Shown here: piece after piece, positions 11,799 to 23,829 of the stretch | Numbering within the stretch: the stretch's first letter is position 1 | Layout: the number at the start of each line of letters is the position of its first letter | Origin: Prinia subflava | Lineage: Eukaryota > Chordata > Aves > Passeriformes > Cisticolidae | NCBI RefSeq assembly: GCF_021018805.1 | Contig: NC_086257.1 | Coordinates: forward strand, 21,303,193 to 21,367,192 | Direction: 5' to 3' | Length of the DNA: 64,000 bases | Program-made: the position numbers and the translations under genes | Notes under the pieces: generated by a model | Database searches by the model: none | The model's input: only the letters and a program-made list of their open reading frames with translations | Told to the model about the DNA's origin: nothing

Positions 11799-11827
11799 GT
11801 GTGTGTGTGTGTGTGTGTGTGTGTGTG
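11799..11827. repeat. (GT)n dinucleotide repeat
   Basis: Seen: 14 uninterrupted GT units plus a final G in the early part of intron 1. Likely polymorphic in length. Alternating purine-pyrimidine sequence of this kind can adopt Z-DNA under supercoiling. Confidence 0.97.
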
Positions 11828-11866
11828 ATGTGCGCCTGCACGTATGTAAATGCGGGTAGATAGCCC

Positions 11867-12066
11867 TGTGCGCGTGCATGTGCGTGCCCGCCGCCGCGTG
11901 TGCGCGCATCCACACGTGTGTGCATCCGCACATGTGTGCGCGTGTGTGCACCCGCACATGTGTGTGTCTGTATGTGTGCGTGTGTGTGTGCGTGTGTGCG
12001 CTCCCGCCGCGGCCGTGTCCCCGCAGGTGTGTCCGTGTGTCCGTGTCCGTGTCCGTGTGTGCGCAC
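11867..12066. repeat. Imperfect GTGTGCGY low-complexity tract
   Basis: Seen: about 200 bp dominated by GTGTGY, GTGCGC, CGCACATGTGTG and GTGTCC words, largely alternating purine-pyrimidine. It ends in a GTGTCC hexamer series near 12,029-12,058. It generates His-Thr/Cys-Val repeat frames on both strands, which I do not consider coding. Confidence 0.85.
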
Positions 12067-12118
12067 CCCGCAGCGCCGCGGGGACGCGGGTGCGTGCGGC
12101 CGGGCGGGTCCCCGTGGC

Positions 12119-12143
12119 GGGGAGCGGGGAGCGGGGAGCGGGG
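12119..12143 (+). other. Perfect G-quadruplex motif
   Basis: Seen: four GGGG tracts separated by three identical AGC loops, 480 bp downstream of the exon 1 donor and on the coding strand, so it would also be present in the nascent transcript. The motif satisfies the standard G4 pattern. Folding in vivo is inferred. Confidence 0.85.
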
Positions 12144-15100
12144 CCGGTCTCGCCCGGACCCCTCCGCGCTCCGATGTCCCCCCGGGCAGCGCGCCGGGGC
12201 AGGCGGACACGCCGGGCTCGGGGGCCGGGCATCGCCCCGCAGCCTCTCTCCATCCCTCTCCCGCTGTGTCCCTGCGCGCTGCCTCCTCCTCACCCCCCTG
12301 GAAAATGAAGCCCAGCATGTACCCTTGAAATGTCAGGCTCGTCAGATGTGTCAGCCTCGGCGTGGGCTGTGGCCTGATGTTCCCCCTGGTCCATTTCTCC
12401 TGTAACTTTCTTCCTTTCCCCCGCTTCTCCATCTTTCTGGCCGTAAGGACAGCTCGCTGGGAACGAGCATGGGGAGTCATTGAAAGAAACAGCATTTATG
12501 CGGGAGGCAGCAGCCAGGCTGCTCCTTGCAACCCGCTGCATAGACAAATAAATAAAATCGAGCAGAATCCACTGAAGACTTGAACAAGTGTATTTTTAGA
12601 AATATTATTTGCTTCAGTGCAAGAAAAAAAAAAAAAGGAGAAGTCTATCTTTATTCACTTGCCCTACTTTCTTTCTAGTGAGTTTCTGGTTGATTAATAG
12701 TGTAAATGATTGCTCAGCAATACACAATGTAGATGAGATTGGAATGGGGGAACCATCTGCCTTAAAAACAGACCTGTAGCTGGTTTCCTCTCTTAGGTGG
12801 GAGAAAGGTTGCTGAAGCCGGCGGAGTTAATCCAGGAGAACAGTATCATTTGGGGAGGAGGGGGTCCTCTCCTTCTTCCCTGTCCTCTTTTTTTTAAATT
12901 TTTTTTTAACAACTGTGTTGGGAAGTGTATTTAAACTAGGGTACCATTTCTTTTTAAAACTGTATCCACACGTGCCTAGGAGGTTTTGTTGTTGTTGTTG
13001 GTTTGATTTTTTTTTTCCTTCTGTTTGTGGCTTTTTATATAGCAATGCACACCAGATACAGTCAGGGTTTTGTTTTCGCTTTAGGAGGAAATGTATATTC
13101 CCTCCCTCCCCCTGAGACCCAGCGGCAGAGCAGAGCAGTGCTGGCATTTCAGGGTAACCGGAGACGAGGGGACCTGAAACCCACAGCGGGGTGGGACAGC
13201 AAAACCCTGCTCCCCTGCCCAGCAGTGGCCACTCTGCTGCTGCCACTCCGACCTCTGCCCCCTCCCAGGGCCAGAGACATGCCGTGGCACTTGCCTGTAA
13301 ATGATGAGAGATGTGGTGGTTTGCAAGCGAGACAAGAATAGGAGCTTAATTTGCCAAGGAATAGATCTTCTTCTAAACTAAGCTCCTCCAGCACTTAGAA
13401 TAATTGTTAAAGGTCGTAAATTCAGCAGATGGGGCACGAAGCGTGAATCATTCCATGGGGTCTGATTCAGAAATCGATAGTAAATTTGCTGCCTGAGCAC
13501 AAAACATGGCAGGGAGGAGTAATTCCCCAAGCCTTGCAAAATTTTTATATATTAGAAAAGAAGTGTCACATTGCTGTGGGTTTGTAGATGAGTCTGGGTG
13601 GAAGAGATGTTGCTCTTGTGCTGGTTGTGTGTTGAAAGGGGTGAGGGGTGACTCTGTGAAATGCTGGGAGCAGGTAGTGACTCAAAAATCTGGTGAAGGG
13701 GATGATTTGTTCCCAGCAGCGCGGAAAGGAAGCGCTCAGGACGCTTATCTCTGAGTTTGAGTCACTGAAATGTTCCAGGAGGCTGGGGCTTATGAACCAC
13801 AGGCAAATATCTGTAAGAAAGGTGGACCTCTGACTGCTAGTTTGCCCAGTCCTTTGCTTTGGCTTCCCTGCTGCTGTCCCAGGGAAGGGAGATGGATTTG
13901 CAGGATGGCAGTGTGCTGTTGAAGGCTGAGCACAAGCAGAACCCTGCACAGCATCATTCCGTTCAGTTTTCTGCTGCCCACGGGCTTATGGGGTGGGATT
14001 TGTAGATCTGGGCTGGAAGGTGACATAGGAGGTGGCAGGAGCTCCTGTTTTTGCCACAGTAGAGTTTATTTTGGCCACACAGTCGGGCTCCACCACAGCA
14101 GTGCATCTGCCTGATGTGCTGGCGGCTGGGCCAGGAACAAAGCACTGAATTCTGATTAAAATGCACGGCCTGGTGCATCGAGTAAGCACACTTGGGGCTG
14201 GCTCCTGCCTTCTCTGTGACATGTTTCTATCCATCACTGGGCACTGTGCTCACTGCTGTGGTACCCAGGAGTGCCCCTGTGGCTGCAGAGGATAGGAAGG
14301 ATTCCCTAAACCAGAGATCTTCCAGTGGTGGTGCTGGTAATGAGGATCGTTAATGTTGCAGAAAAGTGTAATTTAAAACAATGAGGCCATCAAACAGGTA
14401 GCGCTGCATATTATACTGACAAGGGGATAAGATAAACTGCATTATAATGTTCTTTTGTATGGGCAAGGAGATATTTTTGCTCGTCCACTCAGCATGTTTA
14501 ATAGCTGGATGACCTGGCAGTGTTATTAGCAGAATAATGATTAACATGGGGATTCGCTCAGGCTGTTGACAGGCGTGTTGGAGAAGCAGATTTTTGCAAT
14601 AAAATGAGACTGAGTGTGAGGAGGGATGCAGTGGGCTATGGTCTCTGGTGGTAAATGCACAGCTGATCCCAATAGGAGAGAGCAGAAAGATGGGGCTGGG
14701 TTGGTGTTTTTTCCCCCCTCTTTTTTTTGTCTCAGCAAATGCAAGAGCCTGTCAGCTCTTGCTGAAGGCAGTGGCCTTGATCCTTCTCAAATATTCAGGT
14801 CAATAGCTTTTCCTCTGCTGCATCCATCTGCAGGGCTGGGCCTCTGGCTGATGTACCAGCAGTGGCAGTGGGCTCTTCTGGCAGTACCTGCCACAGCTGG
14901 ATTCGTCTGAGTTGCTTTGCAAGGTGTGTGGGAGGTTATAAAAGATCTCAGGGAGGAAAGCCTTTCCCAGGGAGCTGATAACCCCTGGGAAGGGTCTGGC
15001 TTGGGGCCAGCACTCCCCCCTGCTCAAAGCTGCTCCTTGTCTTGCAGGCAGGGGCTCGCCCTGGGCATAGGGCACCAGGCTCACCTGGGATGTACAACTT

Positions 15101-16068
15101 GGCTGAGGGTTTCCTGCAAGGCAGGGAGTTTAAAAAGAGCCTTTTTAGGGAAGAAGCAATTGTGTCCTTCATGTACCTGGACGTTGCTTTTGTTTTGAAC
15201 TCATTAACAAACCCCAAGCTTTTGTTATTTACTCTAGTGAAGTGCTGACCATGCACTTTGTGGAAACTGTATCCTAAAATCGTTTGTTGTTTTGGAAAAG
15301 CCTGGCCTTTAATGCTCAGGCTCGGAGAGAAGGCAGCACAGAATTTAAGGAGCTGGTGAGTATTAGCTGTTGCTGGGAAGAATTGGATGAAACCCAAAAA
15401 TGTCACTACTCTTCCTTTAGCTTGCTTTGTATAGAAGTGAAGTTTCAGTGGCCCTTTGTTTGCATTAGTTGATCACTGTCAATGAAGATAAAAGCTGACA
15501 TGTTAAAAACCCACAAAACTCAAACATGCTGGCATTGTCCTGTTTCTAGAACTTTGTCAGTTTATGGCATATTTCAGCATCATTAAAGATTCAGGAGAAT
15601 CTCTGATGGGGGATAAGCACTGCAAGCCACTACTCAGGAGCATTACTCTGGCAGCATTATTTTAGGTTTCTTCTTCCAGCATCTTTTTAAAAGAACTCGG
15701 GAGCTCAACAGAAATTGGGCAGCTTTTGTAAAGGTCACCTTCCTAAATAGAAAAAGGAACAACAAACTTGACTAGAGATGACTTCTGAAGATTAAAAAAT
15801 AGACATGTAAAGCTTATTTTGCTGTGTTTTACATGATAATGCTACCATGCAAAATTTGGGGCAGATATTCAACAAATAAATATATAATTCACAGTTCCTG
15901 AGGAAAGACACTCTCAAGAGTATTCTGTCAGGGAGTTCACCTGTCGTCTTGCAGTGTCATTCAGTGCATGTGTACGCTATGGACCGTGACAGTATCCATG
16001 TGCTTTGTCTATTTTGGAGCCTTCTGAGTTTTAAACCATAAAACTTTGCAGGAGAATACTGGTCTCTG

Positions 16069-16318
16069 AATCACAGAGTCATAGAATGGTTTGGGTTTGA
16101 AGGGACCTCAAATATTATCTAGTTCCAAAACCCCTGCCATGGGCAGGGACACCTTCCATTAGACCAGGTTACTCCAAGCCCTGTCCAACCTGGCCTTGAA
16201 CAATTCCAGGGATGAGGCATCCACAGCTTCTCTGGGTTTTATGTTGCAGTGCTACTCTCTGAGAAAATAATTTATTCCTAACATCTAATCTAAATCTTCC
16301 CTCTAATTTAAATCACCC
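16069..16318 (-). mobile_element. CR1 LINE 3'-end fragment
   Basis: Seen on the + strand: ATCACAGAGTCATAGAATGG, then a GGGTTTGAAGGGACCT box, CTGCCATGGGCAGGGACACC, a block matching 'CCAACCTGGCCTTGAACA', and finally ATCTAATCTAAATCTTCCCTCT. This is the reverse complement of the well-known avian CR1 3' region and its ATTCTATGA-type tail. The element is 5'-truncated, as is usual for CR1, and diverged. The left boundary is clear and the right one approximate. Confidence 0.93.
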
Positions 16319-19300
16319 CAAAGGGATGGCAGTGTCCAACTCCATTCCTTGAGGCGTTGGTGTCAAACATATCCTCTATGCACCTATGCATATTCCTGTG
16401 TGTGCTCCTGAAAAGGGAAAGGGTCTTGTCTTCTGTCAAATCTCTCTCTGGGGTTGATTGTATTCTTTTCTCTGCCTTTGGAGTTGTGCAGCCCAGCTGC
16501 TGCTCCTCTGCAGTTACTCTCCAGCACTGGTGACTCTTCCTCATCTTTGCAATTCTTCCACAACACAGCAGTATTTGGTGTTTTTGAAGACATGGAGAGT
16601 TCTCTCTAGTATTCCTTTGCTGAGCAGCCATAAAAATTAATAATTTGGAGTGAATTTATGGCAAAATGTATGCTTGAGCAGGCTGAAGTCTGAGCACAAA
16701 GCACTTTGTTGAATCAAGCTTTGAAGCAACAAAAGGAGCATTTGATTGGTGTGCATATTTAAAATAAAGGGTCTGTTTCTAATCCATGTGACAAGGAGGA
16801 GTTAGAGGAGGTTTTTAACCCTGCTACCTGAAGGTACTTTTTATCTGCCAGGCTTGTAGATGTAGTGGTACAGTCTGTATGGGGTGAGGGAGGAAGCAGT
16901 TTCCATTTGATCTGTATGTAAATCCCCACGGATGAATCACCCAGCTGTGGAAGAGGTGTCCTTGGAAATCATCGTTCATGTGAGGCCAGGTCAGGCGAAA
17001 GCTGCAGTCTCCTCCTGGGCTCAGGCTCTGAGCTGCTGCCTGCAAACCCCAGCCTGATCCTCCTGAGGCACCCCTACCCTTTGCAAGGGTAATTAGAGAC
17101 ACCAGTGGGAGTTCTTTGACTCTGACCTGCAGACCAAGGACGGGGTATTGATCCCTGTCTCATTCTTCATGCCTCATATATAAAGGGCTAGAATCCTGCT
17201 ACATTCCCCGTGCTTCCCCAGGTAAAAAACCACTCAAAGGGGTGCGTGGTGTGGAGAAACAGCACTGGCAGAAACTCTTGTGCCTTGGGGTGTGGAGGAT
17301 GGTGTTGAGGGTTCAGGACCTACCACCTGAAGGCAGCTGCTTGCCCTGGGCTGCCAGTGGAGCACACATCTTGTTTTCCCTTGCTGCCAGCTACAGAAGA
17401 GACCGGGAGCCTCACGGAGTGAAAGGCAGACCCACGTTTGCTCTCCCAGGGCTTTTTGGCTGATCCTTCCTCCCTTCTGGTGGCCCTTTTGGCCCTGACT
17501 GCTCTGCAGGTGTAGAGCCTCCATGACGTGAGGTTTCCGTTTGCTGATGCTTGGGTGCCTTCTTTGTTACCTTTCACATAGCCATTAAAGCAGGGTGCAG
17601 ATTAAAACCCTCAAGCCTAAGTCATTGGTAGCTCCACTGAGAGGTTGTGTTTCCCACTTACAAAGCCAGTAGCTTTAATTTCCTTCTCCCCAGCCTCCTT
17701 CTCCTGTCCTGTTTTGTCACTTTGAACTGTGGCTGCACATTGAAACTGATGGTCAGTCTGCTCTGGGCTCAGGAAAGCAACTTATGTAAGTGGGATTTGA
17801 TGTTTTCAATGTAAATCATTCATGATTTCTAAAGGAGTGCTGGTTAAGGAACATGGTCCTTAGCAAATGGATATTCCCCCTTTCCCTGCATTCCTCCTCC
17901 ATGGCTGTTTCCACATGAGCCCTGTGAGGGGCTGGGCATCTCCTTTCTGCAGTGGGATGAGGATGCCCAGCATGTTGGCCCCCAGCCCTGGGGAGCTCCT
18001 GCAGTGGCTCATTAGTGAAAGGAGAGGAAAAGCCACCAAGGTTGGAAAACACTGATAAGTTTAGTTGGCACTCAGTTTGGTCTCTCTGCACACCTGATTT
18101 TTTATTTTGTAATGGTCAATCAGAAAACCTTTCTCTTTGATGCAGAATGTCACTTTTCTGTGTTAATCTGCTGCAGTGCTTGCCAAAAGTTCAAGGTTGT
18201 GTGTTGGTAATAAATGGTGGTAATCATGCAGGCAGCACTGGAATGGCTGGATTGGATACCAGCTCCTGCTTCCATCCAAGGGGAGCCAGCAGCGTGTCCT
18301 GCTCCACACTCAGAAGCTGAGTTACCCTGACGCAGCAGAAGGTGTTCCCTTTGCTCTGCTGTGGGTAACCAGCTCTGTTCTGCCACAGCAGCCCTGTCAG
18401 GTATTGATGGCTTCATGCAAACACCATCCACTGCCAGTCACTGAAGTGTCACCTTGGTGAGTGACACGGTCCCATCCATCCTATGGATGCACTCTGGTGA
18501 AAACAGCCCTGCCCTCTGGCAGGCACAGTCCTTGCCTGGTTTGTGCTGCTGTGAGCAGTGAGCTGCTCCTCTGAGCAGAGCCTGAGCAATGCAAGTTCAA
18601 CATCCTCTGGGTTCTGAGTGCTCCTGCTGCAGCGAGGGTGGGTGTTCTGCTTGCGTGAGAGCCCGTGTGGTTTGCAGCTTCAGAGTGCACAAAACCTCCT
18701 GTTACAGTTTTTACTTGCTCCTTCCAGCAGTGGTATTTCAGGGTGCAGAAAGTGTTGCTTTCAGAACAGTAAATTGTTCTAAAAGCAGCACTCTAAAAAC
18801 CAGAGATACTGCCTCACATGCATATTCCTTTATAAGCTAACAAATAAAGTAAAAAATTTATGTGGCTGACAGTTTCCCCTCCCCTTCCTTTTAAAAATTC
18901 CCTTTTCTCCTAATTTTGAAACTCAGCAGGAAAAAGCCTACTGCCAGCTGAATCATGTGTTTAATGCATGACAGAAGTGACTGTTTGGGATCATGCCCCC
19001 AATCCCCTGGATGGTGACTTTGGGATGCATTGGAGGTGGTAGAGCCTTTGCTGAGGAAAAGATCGCACAGCTTGAGCCTAATAAAATGTGTCTAATAACT
19101 GCTGTAGCATGCTATAGAAATACAAGAGATCAAAGCTTCAGAGGCATTTATTTTCATAATTTGTGGGTCAGATCCTTGCAGGACTAATTGGGTGCTGTTT
19201 GATGTCCAGGCAACAATAGAAATCTCCCTGTACATCAGAATATATTTGTCTCTTCCTCTTTCTTTCATACAAAAGCATAAAAGCTTAGTGTGATTTAGAG

Positions 19301-19367
19301 ATAAACTGGCAAAAGTGGAGGTGCAGATCTCCTCCCTACCTCACTGTGGTTTTTCTTGGCAGTATTA

Positions 19368-19550
19368 AGAGGGGTGTGAGGCACTGGAACAGGGTGCTCA
19401 GGGAGATGGTAAATGATCCTTGCATGGAAATGTTCGAGGCCATGTTGGATGGGGCTTGGGGCAATCTGGTCTAGTGGGTGGCATCTCTGCCCATGGTAGG
19501 GGATGAGCTTAAAGGTCCCTTCCAACCAAAATCATTCTGTACTTCTATTA
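19368..19550 (+). mobile_element. CR1 LINE 3'-end fragment
   Basis: Seen: GAGGCACTGGAACAGGGTGC, then a GTTGGATGGGGCTTGGGGCAA block, GGTCTAGTGGGTGGCATCTC, CCCATGGTAGGGGATGAGC, and AAGGTCCCTTCCAACC followed by a degenerate ATTCTGTACTTCTAT tail. This is the CR1 3' end in sense orientation, 5'-truncated. It is followed at once by an AT-rich microsatellite (19,556-19,593), a common feature at CR1 tails. Confidence 0.92.
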
Positions 19551-19555
19551 CATAG

Positions 19556-19593
19556 AAGTAATATATAACCATATATATTACTATATATATATA
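19556..19593. repeat. AT-rich microsatellite at CR1 tail
   Basis: Seen: ATATATA-rich sequence with a partly palindromic core, directly after the CR1 fragment that ends near 19,550. Probably derived from the CR1 tail repeat. Confidence 0.8.
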
Positions 19594-21019
19594 GGGGGCC
19601 ATATATCTGATACAGTGACCAAAACAAATGTGTCTACTTGCCAGATGTTGATTGTTTTAATTGACATCAGTGCTTCAGGAGCTCTAAGCCTCATGGCTGT
19701 TGCCCACCAGGCTACTTCTCCCCAAAACATGAGCCAAGAGAAACCAGAGAATGAGCTTTGATGGTGCAGCTCAGTGCACTTCCCCATCTGTGGCTCAGCA
19801 GTTGTGAAGCTCTGGTGGTATCTCAGCACTGTGGGTGGTCATCCCCAAAACACAGCAGGTCAGATATGCTGTGGGCTTTGCAGGGCACTTACAAAGGTCT
19901 TTTATTTATATGTATTAAGATAATGTATAGAAATAAGAATAAGCATGGCTCTAGCTGGTCCCTCTTGAGTGGAACAGGACAGCAGGGTGTGGCTGTGAGT
20001 GGCACAGCTTGTGTCCCTGTACCTGGCACACAGACCTTCAAAACAGGCCAGAATTTTCCAGGCTACTCACTCAGATGGGAGATGCCAAACAGCCATGAAA
20101 CATGGCTGGAAAAGAAGGTGCAGTGCCCTTAAACTTGTGGGGTTTGTATTTTATGCTCGTTGAATACTCACGATAGGTGTTTGGGGAAGGGGCTTCTCTC
20201 ATGCGTCTGCAGGTGCCCCCATATGGGGAGTAAAGAAAGATGGGTGTGCAAGGCAAATGTTTTTAGAGAAGAACCAGAGGCCAAAGCAACAAAATGAAAA
20301 GGACTTTAAATGCATTTTCTGGCCATGCAGACAGGCTGTCTTCAGTGCAATAAATCTTCAGCCTTTATGTATTGATTAGCTTCAGTAAATAGTGTGATGA
20401 CTCTGCTCTTCCCATTGCTATTCTGTGGGGATCGGTGTGTTAGTATGGCTGAAGAGGCTATAATAGCTAAATGGGATTCCAGTAGTGAGAGCAGTTTACA
20501 AATGCTCTCCAAAGTGATCCTCGCAGCCAGTGGGACTGTGTTTGACTGCTATAAATGTAAACAGAATGCTGCACTGGTGACCAGGCTGGTAATGGCTGTG
20601 TTTTCTAATGGGCAAAACTCTGTTCTCTGAGTCAAGTGTCCTTCAGTGACTGTGCCCTGCCTTGGCAGGGATGCTGTCTGCACCCAGTCCTCTGGTTGGG
20701 GACGTGTGATGGACACATTCTGAAGAGGAGTGGCTGAAATATGGGGCTGCCTATCCAGAAAACAGAAAATGGCTGAAAATGCCCCTTTTTACACCAGGCA
20801 TGTAATAATTTCTTCAATATTCATACGATGCTGGGCATAGTTTGAAGTGATTTTGCTTGTTGAGCTTTGCCCCTGCTCTTGGAGCCAGGTATGTGATGTG
20901 GCAGCCTCAAGGTGGTTGTGTTTGAGCTCTGGGCAAGCCCTAGGTTCCTGAGCATTTGCTACAATAAAGCAGGAAAAGCAGGAACATGGCAGGGACAGCA
21001 GCTCGTTGTCCTTGCAGAG

Positions 21020-21062
21020 CAGGGATGGACGGACAGATGGACGGATGGATGGATGGATGGAG
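21020..21062. repeat. (GGAT)n / (GGAC) simple repeat
   Basis: Seen: GGATGGACGGACAGATGGACGGATGGATGGATGGATGGA-type tetranucleotide array in intron 1. Confidence 0.88.
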
Positions 21063-21338
21063 AGCTGTCTTATCTATTAGTTGCCATAGCTGAAAGCCCA
21101 TCCAGAAGACTTTCCATTGGCATCTCCCTGTTTTGTAACCTGTAACAACACCCTGGTTAAAGAGCTCTTCCAGAGGTGGTTTGGACCATGAGTGTGAAAT
21201 CCCAGGTTGCTCTGGAGACAGTGGAAGGAAAGATAGGATGGAGCAGATGTAAAATTAGCATAACAATACACCTTTAATTCAACTTGAAGGAAATAATTGA
21301 AGACTAGTTGTCACTTACGCTTGTGACCTCTGCCGAGA

Positions 21339-21460
21339 TGACTCACGCTGCAATATAATATGAGTCACTTGTTAATGATGGCCTGTTAAGGAGAAAGTGC
21401 CAAATCCCTGTAACTTCTTCACTTCTATAAAAGCCAGGAGGGGGACGGGTGTTCAGGATA
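21339..21460 (+). promoter_or_regulatory. Candidate intronic TATA/AP-1 promoter-like cluster
   Basis: Seen: AP-1 consensus words TGACTCA (21,339-21,345) and TGAGTCA (21,361-21,367), 22 bp apart. A TATA-type box TATAAAAG follows at 21,426-21,433, then GC-rich sequence and a CA dinucleotide at 21,454-21,455, about 28 bp downstream, where an initiator would be expected. Inference: a possible inducible internal promoter or enhancer in TNIK intron 1. Any of these words alone would be unremarkable. Confidence 0.3.
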
Positions 21461-23813
21461 TTATTGTCTAGAAGTAACTGATACTTAAGAGCACTGAAGC
21501 ACCTTTACTCGGCTCTAGGTGACTCTGGCATGAAAAGGCAAAGGTCCTGGGCAGAAATGCTCTGAAAAAGCCAGAAAACATGGTGTAGCTCTCCTCCCAG
21601 TGCTGCCTTGACATACTGTTGTCCGAGGGTGGGGACCCTGATAACTTTCCTTCCTGCCAGCTGGCTCAGCTGGCTCACCAGAGGACAAGTGCCTGCTGGT
21701 GGGACAGAGGGAGGGAGGTGGGTGAATGGGTGCACAGGGCACAAAACCTTTGCAGAGCATGGGGAGGGAGGTCTTGGAGTCTTGCTGGCTGATGGGAGAA
21801 CGTGAAGGTAGGAATAAAATACTCTCTGGGAAGGTCTGTGGGGTGTCCCTGATGGGGAGCCCTGGGCTGGAGACCTGCAGCCAGGAGCCTGGGGGAGAAA
21901 GGTGAGGAGCTGCAGCCTGTGGCCCTGTGGTCCCATGCAGTGAGGGCTTGGCCAGGCACAGCTTCCCCGTGAACTCCTTGTCTCTGACGTGTGAGAAGTT
22001 TTTATGGCCTCAGGAGCTCACTGTGCTCCTGCAGCAATTGACTTGAGCATTCGTTAATCATCTACTAGCTGTATTAAATACTTCCTCTTATTGAATTAGT
22101 GTTTTTCCTCAATAAATGAGATTTCACAATCCACAGAGGAAAGCGAGAGCCTGGTGTGAGGGTGCTTGTGACCAGGGGCTGGAGCTCGCCAAGAGGTGAC
22201 CAGGTCCTGTGGTCAGGAAGGGGCCTCTCAATTGACAAAAGCCTCATGATTTTGTCTGTAGCCAGGAAATTCAGTGAAGTGCTGACACCAGACGTGAACT
22301 TGGAAAGGGGAGCATTTTCCCCTAGATCTCATAATTGTAGAAAAGCATGGAAAAAGGTCTTCCTGAAAGAGCATAATCCAAAGGGCAAATAGAAGACTTC
22401 AAGTAGATTATTGAAAATTCAGAAGAAAAAATGGAGATGTATGTGTGAGGCTTTGCCTGCCTTCTTCCCTGAGTGATAAAACAGACATCCCTGAGCTGCT
22501 TGGGCCATGCTTTCACTTTCCAGGTGAGAAGCTGCCTTACCTCTGCCATCCCTCTCTTCTGCCACCTGTTCCAAGGTGTATCTTTCCCTCTGGACTTTGC
22601 CTTTGTTGGCAGTCCAGACAGGGCTGGTGTCCATACAGGATCTTGCTGCCTTAGGCAGCACCAGTGTGGGCACAAGGAGACAGGAGGGTGGTGGTGAAGG
22701 GCTGTGGAGGAAGGTTGAGCTGTGAGGGGATGAGAAGGAATGGACCTGAAGGAAGAGAATTTAAACTTGGATGTTCCTATCAAGGCAGCCTAAGGCAATC
22801 AAGGACATTGAATGTACGAGTTGGTTGCATTGCAGAAAATTTTCTGTAGTACCTTAGGAATACCTGTCCCTGAGGGGTAGAGGAATGTTACTTCTTGAAA
22901 ATAAACTGCCAGCGCAGTGGAACCCAGATCTTGAACACATCTGTTTTGTCTTGCTCATTTGATAATGATCACCTGATTCTTTATCAAGTTCCTGCCTTAG
23001 CATAGTGCTCCTGCTGCTGTGGGAGCTCTCGGGAGCTCTCCCTGTGCCTCTTGAAAAGGCAAAGGTTTATCATTGATTGAAATGGAGACACGCCTTGCAG
23101 GTGGGCAGAACATACCCCTCAAAAATGGAGCAGTGTGGTTGTCCAGTGAGAAAGGGCAGAAGTTCAAAGCTGCAGCTGGTTTCTCAAGGCCCCTTCACAA
23201 TAAGTTGTGGGTTTGTTTTTGCGTGTTGACGTGACCTCTTCCGTGCTGCTGGTGTAAAGGAAAGTGCCTGCACAGATGAAATGTCCTCGAGAGAAGATGC
23301 AAAAGCTCTGCTCATTATCAGAAACGAGTAAAACTGCTCCAAGCTAATATGGCTGCCTAAAAATAGAAGTGGTGTTAGGGGGAGGGGCTGTCTCTGTGTT
23401 CGTTTGCCCTTGATTTTCATGACATTTTGCTGCTCTATATTGTGTGCCTTGTTCAGGAGGCTGTGTGTCCTGGTCACACTGGAGTAATTCACAAGAATGT
23501 GTTTCTGTCAAAAAACATGAGGAAGACTGAAGAGCTTGTTGGGGGTATAGCAGTTAAATGGTAGAATGCAGTTATTCAGGTTTATTTCCTCATCCTCCTG
23601 CTCCTCACAGGTTCACAGCATGACCCTTGCTGTGATCCTGAAGGAGTAGGAGGTCTGAAGGAGAGATGTGATTGACAGTGAGGCTCTGGGCTGGGCTGGA
23701 TCCCTGGTGCTGTGAGGTGGTGGGAGCAGAGGACAGGAATTATGTGTAAACCTTGCCAGAGGGGACAGTCATACCTCAGTTGAAGGCTGCAGCATCTACT
23801 TTGCAGTTAAGAG

Positions 23814-23829
23814 AAAAAAAAAAAAAAAA
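23814..23829. repeat. A16 homopolymer
   Basis: Seen: sixteen consecutive A followed by purine-rich GAAGAAAGAAA in intron 1. I could not identify a retrocopy upstream of it. Confidence 0.9.

Larger units (their letters stand above)
10940..12270 (+). promoter_or_regulatory. TNIK: CpG island promoter and 5' UTR of TNIK
   Basis: Seen: very high GC and frequent CpG from roughly 10,940, densest at 11,020-11,660, fading by about 12,270 where ordinary AT-richer intron begins. It contains Sp1-type C-rich boxes (for example around 11,230-11,262) and (CGG)/(GCC)-rich stretches at 11,361-11,391 and 11,456-11,470. No convincing TATA box is correctly placed; TTAAATA at 11,506-11,512 is too close to the coding start to be sure of. 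Known: broad CpG-island promoters typically use dispersed start sites. Inference: transcription starts somewhere in about 11,000-11,500. The exact site cannot be read from sequence. The island straddles exon 1 and the start of intron 1. Confidence 0.85.

Noticed and set aside
11548..12405. Plus-strand frames rich in Cys-Val and Ser-Ile-His-Pro repeats
   Set aside because: Produced by simple repeats in intron 1; one starts at a non-ATG codon upstream of the true TNIK start and is in a different frame.
11204..12495. Long minus-strand open frames (349, 329, 204 and 186 codons) over the CpG island
   Set aside because: They are shadows of GC-rich promoter DNA and of the GT and CCAT repeats (His-Thr and Asp-Gly-Trp-Met runs), antisense to TNIK exon 1, with no domain.
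23814..23829. A16 run as a retrocopy poly(A) tail
   Set aside because: No coding or CR1-like sequence and no target-site duplication could be recognised upstream.
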